DNA from: Cotesia glomerata
Taxonomy: Eukaryota > Arthropoda > Insecta > Hymenoptera > Braconidae
Length of the DNA: 64,000 nt
Direction: 5' to 3'
Assembly: GCF_020080835.1 (NCBI RefSeq)
Contig: NC_058165.1
Location: 14,443,961-14,507,960, forward strand
Shown here: piece after piece, positions 30,505 to 42,880 of the stretch
Layout: the number at the start of each line of letters is the position of its first letter
Position numbering within the stretch: position 1 is the stretch's first letter
The notes under the pieces: generated by a model
What the model was told of the DNA's origin: nothing
Seen by the model: the letters and a program-made list of their open reading frames with translations, nothing else
Database searches by the model: none
Translations under genes and position numbers: made by a program

Positions 30505-33500
30505 CTACAAGCTTTGTAAATAATATCCTTTAATACGATCTGTTGAATCTGTCACAAGCGAAAATTCAATTTATTAGGTGCATGATTATTAACATGAAAA
30601 TTGTGTCAATGAATAAATAAACTTACGTGACTCATATTCATTGTCTTTTCTCTCCGTGTCCATTTCTTCATTATAATAGGATGGATAATTGACATTTGGA
30701 AAAACCTCGTTGCGATTGTAGTTATCGTTTTGTGAATATCTATGAGTATTACTCATTTTGCCTGTGTATATCTGTTGATTTGGAGCTGGTGGCGCAAAAG
30801 GCGCTATTGGAGCATTATAATTACCTGGCCACTCATGGTTCTCTGGTTGTACAGTATTTAACGGAGATGAAAGAGATTCCGCCTGTTGAAAATAATTATG
30901 AGTAATTGTATCCTGATATCCATGATGTTCACTGCGTGGTTTTTTTGCCAAATTTACAGGAGAATTATCATCTTTTTGCGAAGTATTGCCACCATCTAAA
31001 TCAACAGATTTAGTTTTTGTTTTAGACTTGACTAGAAAAAAAAAAAATAAAGAATTACATGATTAATTATAAATGCACTTAAAAATTAAGATACAGAAAT
31101 TTTCGAAATTATAAATACCTTGATCAGATGTTACTGTGCAAGACTTACTCTGTGAACTAGTAATTTGTTTCATCGGATTGCTTGTACTTTTAAGTACTTT
31201 TCGGGCCTTATATTTCCGTTTGTTGTCACAGATCCGAGCAACTCGTTGAGTAAACATTTTGTCCGTAATCTTATTGTCAAATTTACGATTAACCCATTCT
31301 TGAAAACAAAAAATAATTTTATAACCATTAACAATAAAACACAGCAAAGATACAAATAATTAATATTTAAACATACCAAATAATCCCTTGAAAAGATTTG
31401 GATCGATCCCCGGATGCTTTCCTGTCTTTCCCTTCGCACAGTACTTAGAAAGATTAGAACCATAGATATCCTCCAAAGTCTCTTTTATCATTAGATTCCA
31501 ATCATTTCTACAGACAGCATTAGTTTCAATTATTGAAGCACGTACCCGAGATAAATAAAAACCCGAATTTTCAGAAATTTCAACCTAGAATTGATAATGT
31601 TAAAGTTAGCAATTTAGTTGTTAGAATAAAATTTTAAAATTATTATATTACTTTTTCATCCGGTTTTCCTGGTTTATAGTAATGTTCTTCAATCTAAAGT
31701 TACAAATTAACATTTATTTAGTCCAATAAATATCAGTATGCTGTAAAAATTCTAATAATAATTAAAAATATTACCGGTATTGTTTTATTTGAGTCATTTT
31801 TAGCTTTTATTTGACTGGTGTGTTTCGACTTCATTGCTTTTAATAATTGTTCTTGGAAAAAAATATCCCTTGACGTAACTATGAAAAATATAATTATCAA
31901 CTTTAATAACATGTATTAAATGAAATTATTGAAATTTTGAGAAAATTGTATATTTTTAAAAGCACTTATAATTGATAAATATTTAACAAAATAATTTAAG
32001 GATAAAAAAAAGTTTTGAGAGCGTAAAAGAACATCATCTTTAATTATTTTCATTTTTACCAATCCCTAACTCCATCCTAGACAAAATTTCACCATCATCG
32101 CCAGAAGAGTTATCACCAGAAGAACTTTTGTAGTCAGTACTGTCGTCTCCGTCACTGAAATCTGTTTCACTCCCGAAATTTTCTTTATTTTCTGTGTCCA
32201 TACTATGAAGTTTATTTGATGGAGATTTAAAACAATCACGATTTACATCAGAATCTGTAGTATTGCCATTTTCTAATAGCTTCCTTTGACTTGTAGGTGA
32301 TGAACTTTTCTGAAGTCCAGAATTATCATCACTTGAAGTCAATGAACTCGCTAACACTGGAGTAAATTGCATAGTATTGACTTGATTAGTATGTGGTGAT
32401 AAGTTATTGTGCATGAAAATTTTACTTGATTGAGAATTATATAAAAACGGAGGTTGACTAGGAACTAAAGATGTTGATGTTGCAGGATTCGGATAACCAG
32501 TAATCATTGGATTACCAAAAATGGGCTGATTACTTCTTATTTTTATGTCTACTTTTCTTTTATTAGATTCTTTCATGTTATTGTGTAACTTTTTTTCTTT
32601 GCTTAAATTTTTGCGATTGGTTATCACCTCAGCAGTAAAAATTTTTTGTGATCGATCATGGATCTTCCCTTCTGTTGTTACTGTTTCGTTATCTAAATCT
32701 TCTTTATCTAAAAAATTAAAACATTAATTTTCATTAACAAAAAAAAAAATCATTGTGATGCACGCGAGTTCTAAAAAACTATAAAAAATTACTGTCATTA
32801 TTTATATATTATCAAATATTTAAATAAAAAAATGAGATGCTAAAATCAAAACACCCACCAATTTCGGTAAAAATTAATAAAAATCAATTTGAATAAAAAA
32901 AAATTCTACAAGTACACACTCACAATTTTTCTTTTAATTTCCATAAAATTTTTTATGATTGCAAATCTAGAAAGCATTAATTTTTTAGATTTAAAAATAA
33001 AGTAGTAAATAATTAAAAAATTATTCATTTAAAAAAATGCACTTGTGTAAGACTCGAGGTTTATATTTTGTATACCACTCATATTTATTTATACATCTAC
33101 AAGTAATAACCCGACAATGACTACGGAATGAGACATCTAATAAAAGCCAATATAATTAAGGGATGACAATGACTGGAGGACGTTGTACTAGGACCCATCG
33201 CGTGAGGTCCTCATGAAGGGTGGCGTCGGAATGCCCCTAACAATCTCTCTCGTAGTCCTCTCAACCCTCGTTGAGTGGGGGCGAGTCTTGTCACGGGCTG
33301 GGGGTACGGCCTTACGTCACAGATCTCGGGCCTCACGATACTCGACAGCCGTCAGCCTCGGCAATAAGAATAGCGTTGCTTACAGTCGGCTGTCCTGATG
33401 ATGCTCGCGTCCTCGCGACTAGTGGTCAGCTGCTCGTTCGAGTGACCATGTCACTTTGCCTGCTATATCACTATTTTCGACCTAAAATAATATTCGAGTA

Positions 33501-36500
33501 TTATCAGCATTTGAAAAATATAAGATATCATGCAATATCATGCAGCCATTCCTATTGTAAGATCAAAGCCGTTCTCGTTTTTATAAAAAATCAACAACAC
33601 ATTACAATTAGACAATAATCATGTGCATTCTCTACCTACTGGACTCAGGGCATGTGTCTATACCGCTGATCCAGTCATACATGCTTAAACTTTAGAGCCG
33701 ACCAATTGGCACCAGTGACTTCGTATCTGACTCAGCCGTCCACCGGATACGAATCACTATTCGCCATATAGCTTGTCTGCAGCTCTAAATTTTAACATTC
33801 CATTCAATTTTCATGCGTACAATTTCAAGCTTAACCCATTTACGTCGTTAGTACTCAATAACGACTGCATGCTTCGTGACAGATATCACTAAAACCACTA
33901 GCAGTACGGAGAAACCACCGCCAACCGGCGCTTGATCGATTAAGATCTTCGCAGTTTCTCGACGTAACCACCAGGACGTTGGAGTCGTCGCCCGGTCATC
34001 ACTGACCGCCCGATCGTTCAACGATCACACGACTCATATCAACTTTCTCAAATTAAACCACTAATAGTGCGGTGAAGCTACTGCCATACGGCACTTGATT
34101 GATTCCCTAATCTTGCAGTCTCTCGACGCAACTACTAGGACGATGACTCCCTAGCCAGCATTAGGATGCAAATACTCCTCCATCTGGCCTCCATTTGTAA
34201 TGAGTTAGCTCATACTCGGTGCACTAATGAAGTATCCTAGCTGCTACGGAACTCAGGATCACTCCAGCTGTTCACCAACTCCTCCAGGTTCGCACTAATA
34301 AGTGCCGATTGTTGCTGCAACCGCTTAACTTTACACTGTCAAGAGTTGAACGGCCAACGTGATAGTCCAACTCAGCTTTTTACCTAGAACAGATTAAGAG
34401 TGTCGACGATGTAACGTCTTACCACTGAAATCCCTTCAAGATTCCTGGTCTTCCGTCTACAATCATAATGACGGTTCATGACGTACTCGATGCACACGTT
34501 CGTGCATCTCATGCACTATCGTCAATTGTTGAAAGATCTTCAACAGCTATCGCTGCCGTCCATACTGACTTGGTAATATCTGTACAACGGTTACTCGAGC
34601 AACAGACGTATCCCAGACGAGTTGATACTTCAGCACTCGTCAGGACCACCTTCGAAGCCTAGTCAGAAACTTTGAAGACATGAATTAACATTTTAGCTAG
34701 AGACAGATGTAATGCTCTCGACGATATATAAATCTCATCTTCATCAAGCCTTAATTACAATAACTTAATAATTATTTTATTTAATTTTTAATGGTTACTA
34801 TGCTCACATATTCTATCGCTGAAATTCCAGCTTGAATTTCAATCATATTTTATACAGGTACGAGAAACCACATTTCGTTCACTCAACATCCAAGAAGGAC
34901 GTATAGCTGATTCCCCTTACTTTAAGATACTTAACGTACTCAATGTTAAACCATAGCAATTCTAACAACCGATACCTTATAGCTGATGTGACAATATACT
35001 CTAACCAGTATCCACGACCCCTTTTTTTGAGGTCCAGTTGACCTGACTTTACTACCTGACTATTACTTGTCGTAAAATTAACCCGCAGTCTTAAACAAGA
35101 CTACTATTGTTTAAGGGACAGTAACTGCGCTACTGTACAGATTCAAACCAAACTATTTTGCAATTACGTAAATATCGATCTTGTTGACCGACGTTTCTAT
35201 TACTTTAAGATCTTAAAATCTTGTTCTGTCGGCAGGGCATTTAATAATTTCGTAGTAGTCCGATATCACATGGTGATTTTAAAAATGATAATTTTGATTA
35301 CAATTTAAATTTGCAAACTTCATCCGAGTATTGTACGATATTAATTAACAATGCTCAGTGATAACTCTTCGCAAAAATACCGATATGAATTTAGAATATA
35401 GTGCTGAATTATTTAATCGCTCATCTAATTCTTCATCTTTCTAGTATGCAATTAGTACATCAATTAATGACCTAGCATTCACAATAATCGACTTCAATAA
35501 TCTATACTAATATTATAAAGGGGAAAGAGTTGATTGTTTGTTTGCATTGAATGGACTCCGGAACTACTGAACCGATTTGCAAAATTCTTTCACCGTTGGG
35601 AAGCTACACTATCCCCGGATGACATAGGCTATATTATATTTTCAAATTATTGTTAAATACCCTGCGAAGCCGGGGTAGACTGCTAGTCATTAATATTATT
35701 AATTATTTATCTTTAACTTTCATCCATCAACTATATACTTTGTCAATTTATAACTGACAATTCTACTTTACGATATCAAACGCTTAACTATTTTATTTAC
35801 ATCTTGTTTAAAAATGTCTAGCCAATTCGATATTATTACGGGATGTTAAAATTTGTTAAATAACATCTCTTACAAAACTATCTGATTTTTCTAACTCAAA
35901 TGATAGTGCTATCATACTAACGTAAGGTTGGTGAAATTAGATAATTATCTTTTGTTTTAACTAGCTTAAAATCAATGCTAAGGAGCATTTCAATAATACA
36001 CTATACAATAATTTTTTACAATCTATTGTAGAACTACTTCGTCCTTTGTGCATTATACCGATGAGTTTACTTAGCCCGTAACCGACACATGGTTGCCACT
36101 CAACTTTTTAGTATTTACAATAAGGTAATAAAACAAGGGTTTCTTGCGAGATAAAGACTCGGCTGTGAGAAAACTAAACCCGAGGTTTCCTCGTATAGTA
36201 ATTCTAATACTATGTCCTTGAAACCATCTGTTTTGTGTTGATATGTTTTTAAAATTTTCTTAAACTCGACTCAACATAATTTTTCTACCAACAATGAATT
36301 TTACTTATTGAGTTACTTGCAACACACGTAATATTTATTTTCAACGACTAACGAAAAGGATATTTTGAACTTTTCAAAGACTTTAACTAGAAACACTTTT
36401 ATACCAACATGTGTTATTTAGGCATTTCGAATTTCTACGTTATAACTATTTACTAGTTTCTACTTTCTCCTTTGTGTATTGTTCACAAAATATATGTGAC

Positions 36501-38460
36501 CGCCGGGTTCTATTTTATAGTTTTGCCAAAGATAATTTCTTCAAACTTGGTGTCATATATATTTATATATATTATTAATATGCTTATTCATTATTTTTCA
36601 ATCAGATTTGAGTATATATACTAACTATACCTAATAATAAGTTCGTTTTCCGAATTGTTAATCTTTGCAATTTGCAATAACTCCACATTAATAAAATCAA
36701 TCATTATACTCTCTTATAGCTAACTAATATCCAATTGTAACGATTAAAAATCAAGGCGTTACTAAATTATATTGTGATTCTGATTAAGACTACTGCTTAT
36801 TTATTTTGAAAATGTATAGTTACTTATAACCGCGACAACATTCTTTGGAACCGCATAGCGAGTACTCACTACTTGATCGCGCAAGTATATCAATGCTACA
36901 TCCGGTATGCATAATTCGGAGTTCTCCTTCATTATTTATTAATTTACTATTTCTTCATGCTATTACAATTACTACTTGCAATAACACTTTATTTATTATC
37001 GAGCAAGCATTACTAAGCCTACTTGATTATACCTCTTAATATACCAACTCAAGTTGTATCATAATTAATTACTTTTAACTTCTACATTACCAAATTTATC
37101 GTTCATTATAACCATGACACTCAGTGTCGTATTACCAAATGAGCGATGATGAGTTGACCAGCTTAAGGCCCTGATTCCTCATTTGCTGATGAACTATTTT
37201 ATCGTAATCATCCGTTGTTGATGTCACTCTGACGTTGAATCCAGTAACTTCTTTTGCGTTGAACTCATCATCCATTATCTGCACCCGATTTCTGGTGAAC
37301 TCGCTGAGAATGCAATTTCAGTTGCAAAACAGATCACCATTGAGTTGTTCTGCTTCTTCATAATTCCACCTTCTCCAGATGCTTTAGTCCTGGTTCCTTC
37401 TGCAAGTACGACTCCTCTACAAAGCCTATCTCGACCGCAGCTATGGATATTCTTAACTACTTTAATTTTTCAGAGAAGTTGCAATTTTCGAAGATGTAGT
37501 AACATGACCTTGGGTGATCTAACTACGAAGTAGCCAAATTTGAGGATTGAGTAGAGTTGACCCAGCACTCAACCTATTGACCTTGAAACTGATGCGAAAC
37601 CACAATATTTGCACTAACAATAACTTCTCAATTATAATTAATATATTATAACTTATTATAACATTAATACACCACACTTTCCACGGAACACGGATTTCCA
37701 ATCCCACTTCTGATCTGTAAGACTCGAGGTTTATATTTTGTATACCACTCATATTTATTTATACATCTACAAGTAATAACCCGACAATGACTACGGAATG
37801 AGACATCTAATAAAAGCCAATATAATTAAGGGATGACAATGACTGGAGGACGTTGTACTAGGACCCATCGCGTGAGGTCCTCATGAAGGGTGGCGTCGGA
37901 ATGCCCCTAACAATCTCTCTCGTAGTCCTCTCAACCCTCGTTGAGTGGGGGCGAGTCTTGTCACGGGCTGGGGGTACGGCCTTACGTCACAGATCTCGGG
38001 CCTCACGATACTCGACAGCCGTCAGCCTCGGCAATAAGAATAGCGTTGCTTACACTTGTAAATTTTTTAATTTAGTAAAAATAGATTTTTTAATTTATTT
38101 ATGAATCGCTAATTTTTTTCTTTTCAATTTTAAAAATTAAATGTTTGCTACAATGACAGTCATAAATTTTCTCCATAATAATTTAATTCTTACAAAAATC
38201 AAAACAATTCTTACATTTTTATTAGTTTCAATATCAATTAATATTTAAAAATTTATTTTTAGATTGTACTTACTACCAATTTTCAATACTTTAATTTCAT
38301 ATTTTTTTGGTTTAGCTTTGTCATCATCCATCCAATTCAAAGAGGTTATAGCGTTAACCTTACGATGGTTTTTATTGATTAAAGATAATTCAATTACGTC
38401 ACTTTTCTTGCAATTAATCCACCAGATTAACGCGTATTTTTTCTTTCTTCCGGCCGACAT
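30505..38460 (-). CDS. BEN-domain protein of the CMC-like transposon, 8-exon model, ~605 aa
   Basis: Exons on the minus strand, all with GT/AG ends and matching phase: 38460-38274, 32707-32060, 31878-31775, 31693-31652, 31584-31377, 31298-31119, 31031-30627 and probably 30548-30505. Exon 1 (MSAGRKKKYALIWWINCKKS .. KYEIKVLKIG) matches the N-terminal module seen in insect BEN proteins. Exon 2 is a Ser/Asn/Pro-rich linker with acidic repeats. Exons 5-6 (residues ~345-440) form a BEN domain: MIKETLEDIYGSNLSKYCAKG, HPGIDPNLFKGLF, then EWVNRKFDNKITDKMFTQRV and ARICDNKRKYKARK. BEN domains bind DNA or chromatin. By analogy with plant TNPA I infer a role as accessory binder of the subterminal repeats. 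Intron 1 (5.6 kb) contains the LTR element. The last exon is uncertain; an alternative frame there is open to about 30437. Confidence 0.75.
33046..33384. repeat. LTR copy 1 (339 bp)
   Basis: TG..CA ends with a short inverted end TGTAAG/CTTACA, G+C-rich middle and A+T-rich flank. No difference from 37716-38054 was seen. Confidence 0.92.
33887..34150 (+). repeat. Tandem duplication inside the LARD-like element
   Basis: The block 'aaaccactagcagtacggag..ggcgcttgatcgatt..tttctcgacgtaaccaccaggacg' (33893-33975) is followed about 165 bp later by 'aaaccactaatagtgcggtg..ggcacttgattgatt..tctctcgacgcaactactaggacg' (34056-34142), with about 80% identity by eye. No protein function is visible. Confidence 0.65.
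34468..34662 (+). other. 65-codon open frame in the LARD-like element, function unknown
   Basis: Frame starts MTVHDVLDAHVRASHALSSI and ends YPRRVDTSALVRTTFEA. It is helix-prone and could be the stub of a gag-like protein, but has no knuckle or other motif. It may equally be chance. Confidence 0.2.
35501..35687 (+). mobile_element. Short non-autonomous Helitron
   Basis: Starts TCTATACTAATATTATAAAG after an A and ends with a G+C hairpin 'accctgcgaagccggggt' followed by CTAG and T. Interior phrases 'gactccggaactactgaaccgattt' and 'gatgacataggctatat' are the familiar ones of insect Helitrons. 186 bp, nested in the LARD-like element. No target duplication, as expected. Confidence 0.8.
35688..37715. 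other. Remaining interior of the LARD-like element
   Basis: About 2 kb, moderately A+T-rich, without a coding frame of note in either direction. A polypurine tract could not be assigned. Confidence 0.4.
37716..38054. repeat. LTR copy 2 (339 bp)
   Basis: Appears identical to copy 1 and is followed by CTTG. The sequence then continues as intron 1 of the BEN gene ('cttgtaaattttttaattta'). Confidence 0.92.
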
Positions 38461-38936
38461 TATAAATTATAAATGAGTTTAAGTACACGAATTTTATTAA
38501 AACTTACAAGACGGACTGTTTGAAGATAGCAGTAAAGTAAACAAAGTTCTATTAAAATGGCGGTCGTCAGGAGTCGGTACTATCGATATCCTCTTGTAGT
38601 AGTACTGCATTACCCAAAGGGTGCTAAGGCTACTTTTGATTGTTCACAATAAAATATATTAAAAAATATGATTGGTTGGCGATCAACTCCATCTTGATTT
38701 TCAATTTTCCCGCGTTTATATTACTAATAAGAATTTTTTTGTTAATCCAGCTGTTTACTGCTATAGAAATTGGGCTTAATGAGTTGAAAATTAATACGAG
38801 GATGCTTGGAGTGTTTACGTCTATAAGTGATTAAATATTTATTCTAAGATAAATAAATAAATCAATTATTTTATTGCTATAAATAGTGTGACGACATATT
38901 TCTTTTTTAAAATCAATTTAATTTTGAAATATAGTC
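38461..38936. promoter_or_regulatory. Divergent promoter region between BEN and transposase genes
   Basis: 476 bp separate the two start codons. The right half is A+T-rich; 'aaaatggcggtcgtcagg' lies near the BEN start side. No certain TATA box or initiator was recognised. The head-to-head layout makes shared regulation likely. Confidence 0.5.
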
Positions 38937-41900
38937 ATGACTTATAAATCGATTGATAATGTTGGTGTAAGACAGCTCCGAAATAGACTGAACAACTTAC
39001 GCGATTATGTTAATGATAATGAATTGAATCGAAATATTGAACAAGTGAATCCAAACGAAGCAGAGTAAGTTTTATATATTTTATTCATTCTAAGCTTAAC
39101 TTGTCAAATATTAATTAAATTACACTCTTTTATAACTATTGTAAGCTGATAAATGTCTTTGTCTTGATATACAATTTATTTTACAGAGAAAGAAACGAGC
39201 AGTTAAATTTGGATCGTCTACAAGATAGAAATGATGAAGTTATTTTTCCAGCTGCACCCATGGATAATCATGAACAGTATGTATTTTATATTTATCACCC
39301 TTTGTAAATCAGCTTTATTGAAAGATTTAAAAATTTATGATTTTTAAAAAAGTGCACAATAGTTTTTTTTTTAAATTAACCAAAAAGTGTAGTTAATAAT
39401 AACAAGTTAATAATATTTACATCTCACCAAAACTATAACATTTATGTTTGCATTTCTTTGAGTTGTTGTTTTTAGAAGATATTTGTCAATTTTATGAATT
39501 TTTTTAACAAATAAATTATGGCAAAAAAATGAAAAAAAAATTGACATTTAGAAATTTTTAAAAATTGAAAATGCAATTTTTCAAAAATAACTTACTTTTT
39601 TCGAAACAAAATAACAAGTTTGTTTTGTAAAAAAATTTCTTAAAATAGTGAAGTGACTGTTAACTTAAATGTCATTCTATTTAATTTGAAACATTGTTGC
39701 ATGATTTTTACATTTACATTTATTAATTTTAAGTTTTTCACTCGATTAAATTATCAAGTTATATTCCATTACTTTTATGAAATCTTAATTTTAGTATTCT
39801 TTTTCACTAATTATATATTTTACAGAAATGATCGTCAAGTACTCTTTAGACTTGGAGAAATGGAACTTTTGGATGATGAACTTGATGCTAGTGATGATGG
39901 TTCTAATGATGAAGATATCTTGGAAGCAGGTGTAAATAATGATGATCATTATGATAGTTATGATGATGACAATGTTACTGAAAATGAAGACGATAATGAT
40001 AATGAAGATGATCCCAACTATGAAGATAATAATAGAAATCGACAGCATAACAATATACATCAACAACAACCTCTTTACAATGGTTCTCAAATAACTGTTG
40101 GAGACAGTATGTTAATAATTTTATCTCTTCTGTTACGTCATAATTTGACAATGGTTTGCATCGAAGATATTATCAAAGCAATAGAATTGCATTGTTTGCA
40201 AGATGGATTAAAAAAAAACAGTCTATACAAGTTTAAAAAATATTTTCAACTCGATGAGACAACAAACACCAAAAAACATTATTATTGCAAGGTTTGTGTT
40301 CGAGAACTGGATCATCAAAACGATGAATGTCCATCTTGCGAAGAAAAAAAAAATTCGTACTTTGTCCAACTGTCTATGACAGGTCAATTAAAAGAAATGT
40401 ACCGACGACAAGGCTTCTACGAAAAATTGCAGTGGAAATTTAGAAGACCGGTTCCTCCTCCTGGTATTATCACCGATATCTATGACGCAGAACTTTATAG
40501 AGAATGGTGTTATAATGGTTTTTTATCTAATCCTGATAACGTATCGTTCAGTTGGTATACTGATGGTGTACCTGTTTATAAGTCATCACATATCAGTATA
40601 TGGCCATTTTACCTGACGATCAATGAGTTACCTTTTGAAGAACGTAAGAAAAGGGAAAATACATTACTATTAGGATACTGGTTTGATGATAAAAAACTAA
40701 TTATTAACAATTTCATATACAAGTTTCGAGAGGAACTACAAGAAATTGCTCAAGGAGTTGCAGTTGATCTTCCAGGTAACATCCAAAGAATCGTGAGAGG
40801 TGTGATGCTCATGGGTGTTTGTGATCAGCCGGCAAAAGGCGATTGTTTTAATTTCGTGCAGTATAATGGTGACTATGGCTGTACGTCTTGCTTGTCGAAA
40901 GGAGAACTATTGCATACAGATGCAGGTGGCCATGTTCATGTGTACCCTCATGAGCTTCAAATACATCCAAGAACGTCTGGGCAAACAGTGGCATACGCAA
41001 ATCTTGCAACACCAGGCGAACCTGTGATGGGGGTGAAAGGCAATTCTGCTCTATTTTTAATTATGCCTGATTTCATTCGAGGTACAGCAATAGACAGAAT
41101 GCACTGTTCTGATAGTGGTGTTATAAAAAAAATACTAACTTTGTTATTTGATGCTGCCTACAGTAATGATGTATTTTCATTACGAGCCGTTATGGATCAA
41201 ATAGATCATCGACTGATAAGTATTAAGCCGCCCAAGTTTATACACCGCATGCCTCGTTCAATAAATGATTTGAAACATTGGAAAGCATCGGAATTTAAAG
41301 TATTTTGTTTTTACTATGCACTACCAATATTCGAAGGTATTATGCGTTTTGACTATTTTCAACATTTATTAAAATTGATTTGTGGATTATACATTTTAAG
41401 CTGCGATGCTATTGATGTTAACATGATTGAAGTAGCTCGCGATCTTCTGAATTGTTTTGCTCGAGACTTTGAACAATTGTATGGATTAAGATATTGCTCC
41501 ATTAATATACATTTATTAATCCATTTACCTGACTCAGTGAAAAATTTAGGACCTTTATGGGCTCATACCTGCTATGAATCTGAAGATCTAAATGGTCAAT
41601 TATTAAAATTATTGCATGGTACGTGGCATATTGATAGTCAGCTAGCAAGATCTCAAAGTCAGTTCATAACAATGACAAGATTTATTGAACTGTCAGCAAA
41701 TGAAAATGTACGTAATTTTTGTCAGAACAAAAAAGTACACTCCAAAATTTTGGATCAAATTTCGGATAATTGCTACAGTGTTGGCAATTATAAGTGTCTT
41801 GATAATGAGGATATTCCATTAATAATTATGCTTGCAATGCAACGAAGTGAATTATTAATGGATAATATTACCATAAGACTATATTTCAGGCTTATTAAAA

Positions 41901-41989
41901 ATAATAAAGTATATGTTTCCGAAATGTATAAAGATAACATGCAAACTCAGTCTTCAGTGGTGCAATATCTAAAAAATGGTCAGCTCTGA
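38937..41989 (+). CDS. CMC/EnSpm-like transposase (Transposase_21 + DUF4218-type), 3 exons, 793 aa
   Basis: Exons 38937-39064, 39187-39276 and 39826-41989 have GT/AG ends and phases that join correctly. The ATG at 39653 lies in intron 2 and is not the start. An Asp/Glu-rich acidic region (about residues 80-140) is followed by a four-cysteine motif (YCKVCVRELDHQNDECPSCE). The catalytic-type segments YTDGVPVYKSSHISIWPF (Asp ~319) and GVCDQPAKGDCFNF (Asp ~406) come next, then CTSCLSKG and DRMHCSD. The C-terminal half (LKHWKASEFKVFCFYYALP .. NIHLLIHLPDSV .. GPLWAHTCYESEDLNG) is the DUF4218-type domain of CACTA relatives. It would cut and rejoin the element ends. The frame stops at a TGA after KNGQL, although related sequence stays open beyond it. 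Confidence 0.88.
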
Positions 41990-42282
41990 TTTGGACTGAT
42001 TTATTGTTTTATACAATGGTCACGCTGTATTTGCTTACAAAATATTTGTAATTATAACATTAATCATCACTTTGCTGTTATTCGAGAATTAGCTGCAAAC
42101 GACGTATTTGTTGCTAATGTGATAATTTTTTATATGATACCAGGTCATTTTTATGCAAATGTGATGAAACTGAAATCATTGAAGCTGTTGCGGTAGATTC
42201 ATTAGTAACACCTTGCTTTTATATAAAAATTCAGGCACAAATCTATGTAGCAGTACCGATAAATAACAAGGAACGCGAATAA
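41990..42282 (+). pseudogene. Decayed C-terminal extension of the transposase
   Basis: In the same frame right after the TGA, translation reads FGLIYCFIQWSRCICLQNIC and continues to about 42135. In the next frame it continues as CDETEIIEAVAVDSLVTPCF and ends at a TAA (42280-42282). The open, protein-like composition suggests that the ancestral protein was about 95 residues longer and lost its end by one stop and one frameshift. Readthrough is possible but less likely. Confidence 0.5.
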
Positions 42283-42880
42283 TACAAGTATCAATGAAGT
42301 TTTATCACGATTTTTGCCAGAATCTAATTACATTTTATGTATTAAATATTATGTTAGAAACATATTTAAGATTTACTTTTTTTTTAATTAAAAATATGTA
42401 TAAATTCATTAACCATCTTTGTTTGAAGAATATACATTGTATATTGTGAAAAAATTTTTTATAAGTTATAAATAATTATTGTTAATAGTATTTATTAGCT
42501 TTTTTAAAATTTTTTACAATTGATGTATTTTATAATAATATAAATATATTTTTGATGTATGTGTTAAAAACGTCTTAATTTCAACATATATTATATTACT
42601 ATCTTTATATATTGGTAGGATTTTGAAAGAAAAATGAACCATCAATTACTACAAACTTAGGAAAAAATTAATTATTTTTTCATTTAACTATTTCTCAAAA
42701 AATGTAATTTTTAACAAATTATATTGCACTTGAGAAATTATAAAAACAAAATAAATGTATAGATAAATAGAATGAATCTATGCAATTTAAGGTCAATATC
42801 GACAGAAATTATTTTTATGATTAGTTTAATTTATTCAATAAGTGTTTATAATAAATAAAATTTTATTTATAACTTTTATC
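42283..42880. other. Transposon 3' non-coding region
   Basis: A+T-rich, no gene seen. Probably the transposase 3' UTR and spacer before the right subterminal repeats. Confidence 0.5.

Larger units (their letters stand above)
33046..38054. mobile_element. LTR retrotransposon without recognisable pol (LARD-like), 5009 bp
   Basis: Two 339-bp direct repeats (33046-33384, 37716-38054) appear identical by eye, begin TGTAAG and end CTTACA. They are flanked by CTTG on both sides (33042-33045, 38055-38058). The 4.3 kb interior has no frame resembling gag, RT or integrase. The longest plus frame of note is 65 codons (34468-34662, MTVHDVLDAHVRASHAL). Lack of coding and young LTRs indicate mobilisation by another element's enzymes. 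Orientation is unclear; 'gatcagaagtgggattgg' just inside the right LTR on the minus strand could be a primer site, favouring minus. Confidence 0.88.

Noticed and set aside
33213..33618. Frames at 33213-33398, 33271-33618 and 37883-38104
   Set aside because: They arise from the G+C-rich part of the 339-bp LTR and differ only where the LTR meets its flank.
39653..39825. ATG at 39653 as transposase start
   Set aside because: The segment up to 39825 is hydrophobic, A+T-rich and ends in a good acceptor (ttttacag). The two upstream exons join exon 3 in phase and give a more sensible N-terminus.
39791..40090. Minus-strand Ile-rich frame
   Set aside because: Mirror of the acidic GAT/GAA-rich stretch in the transposase.
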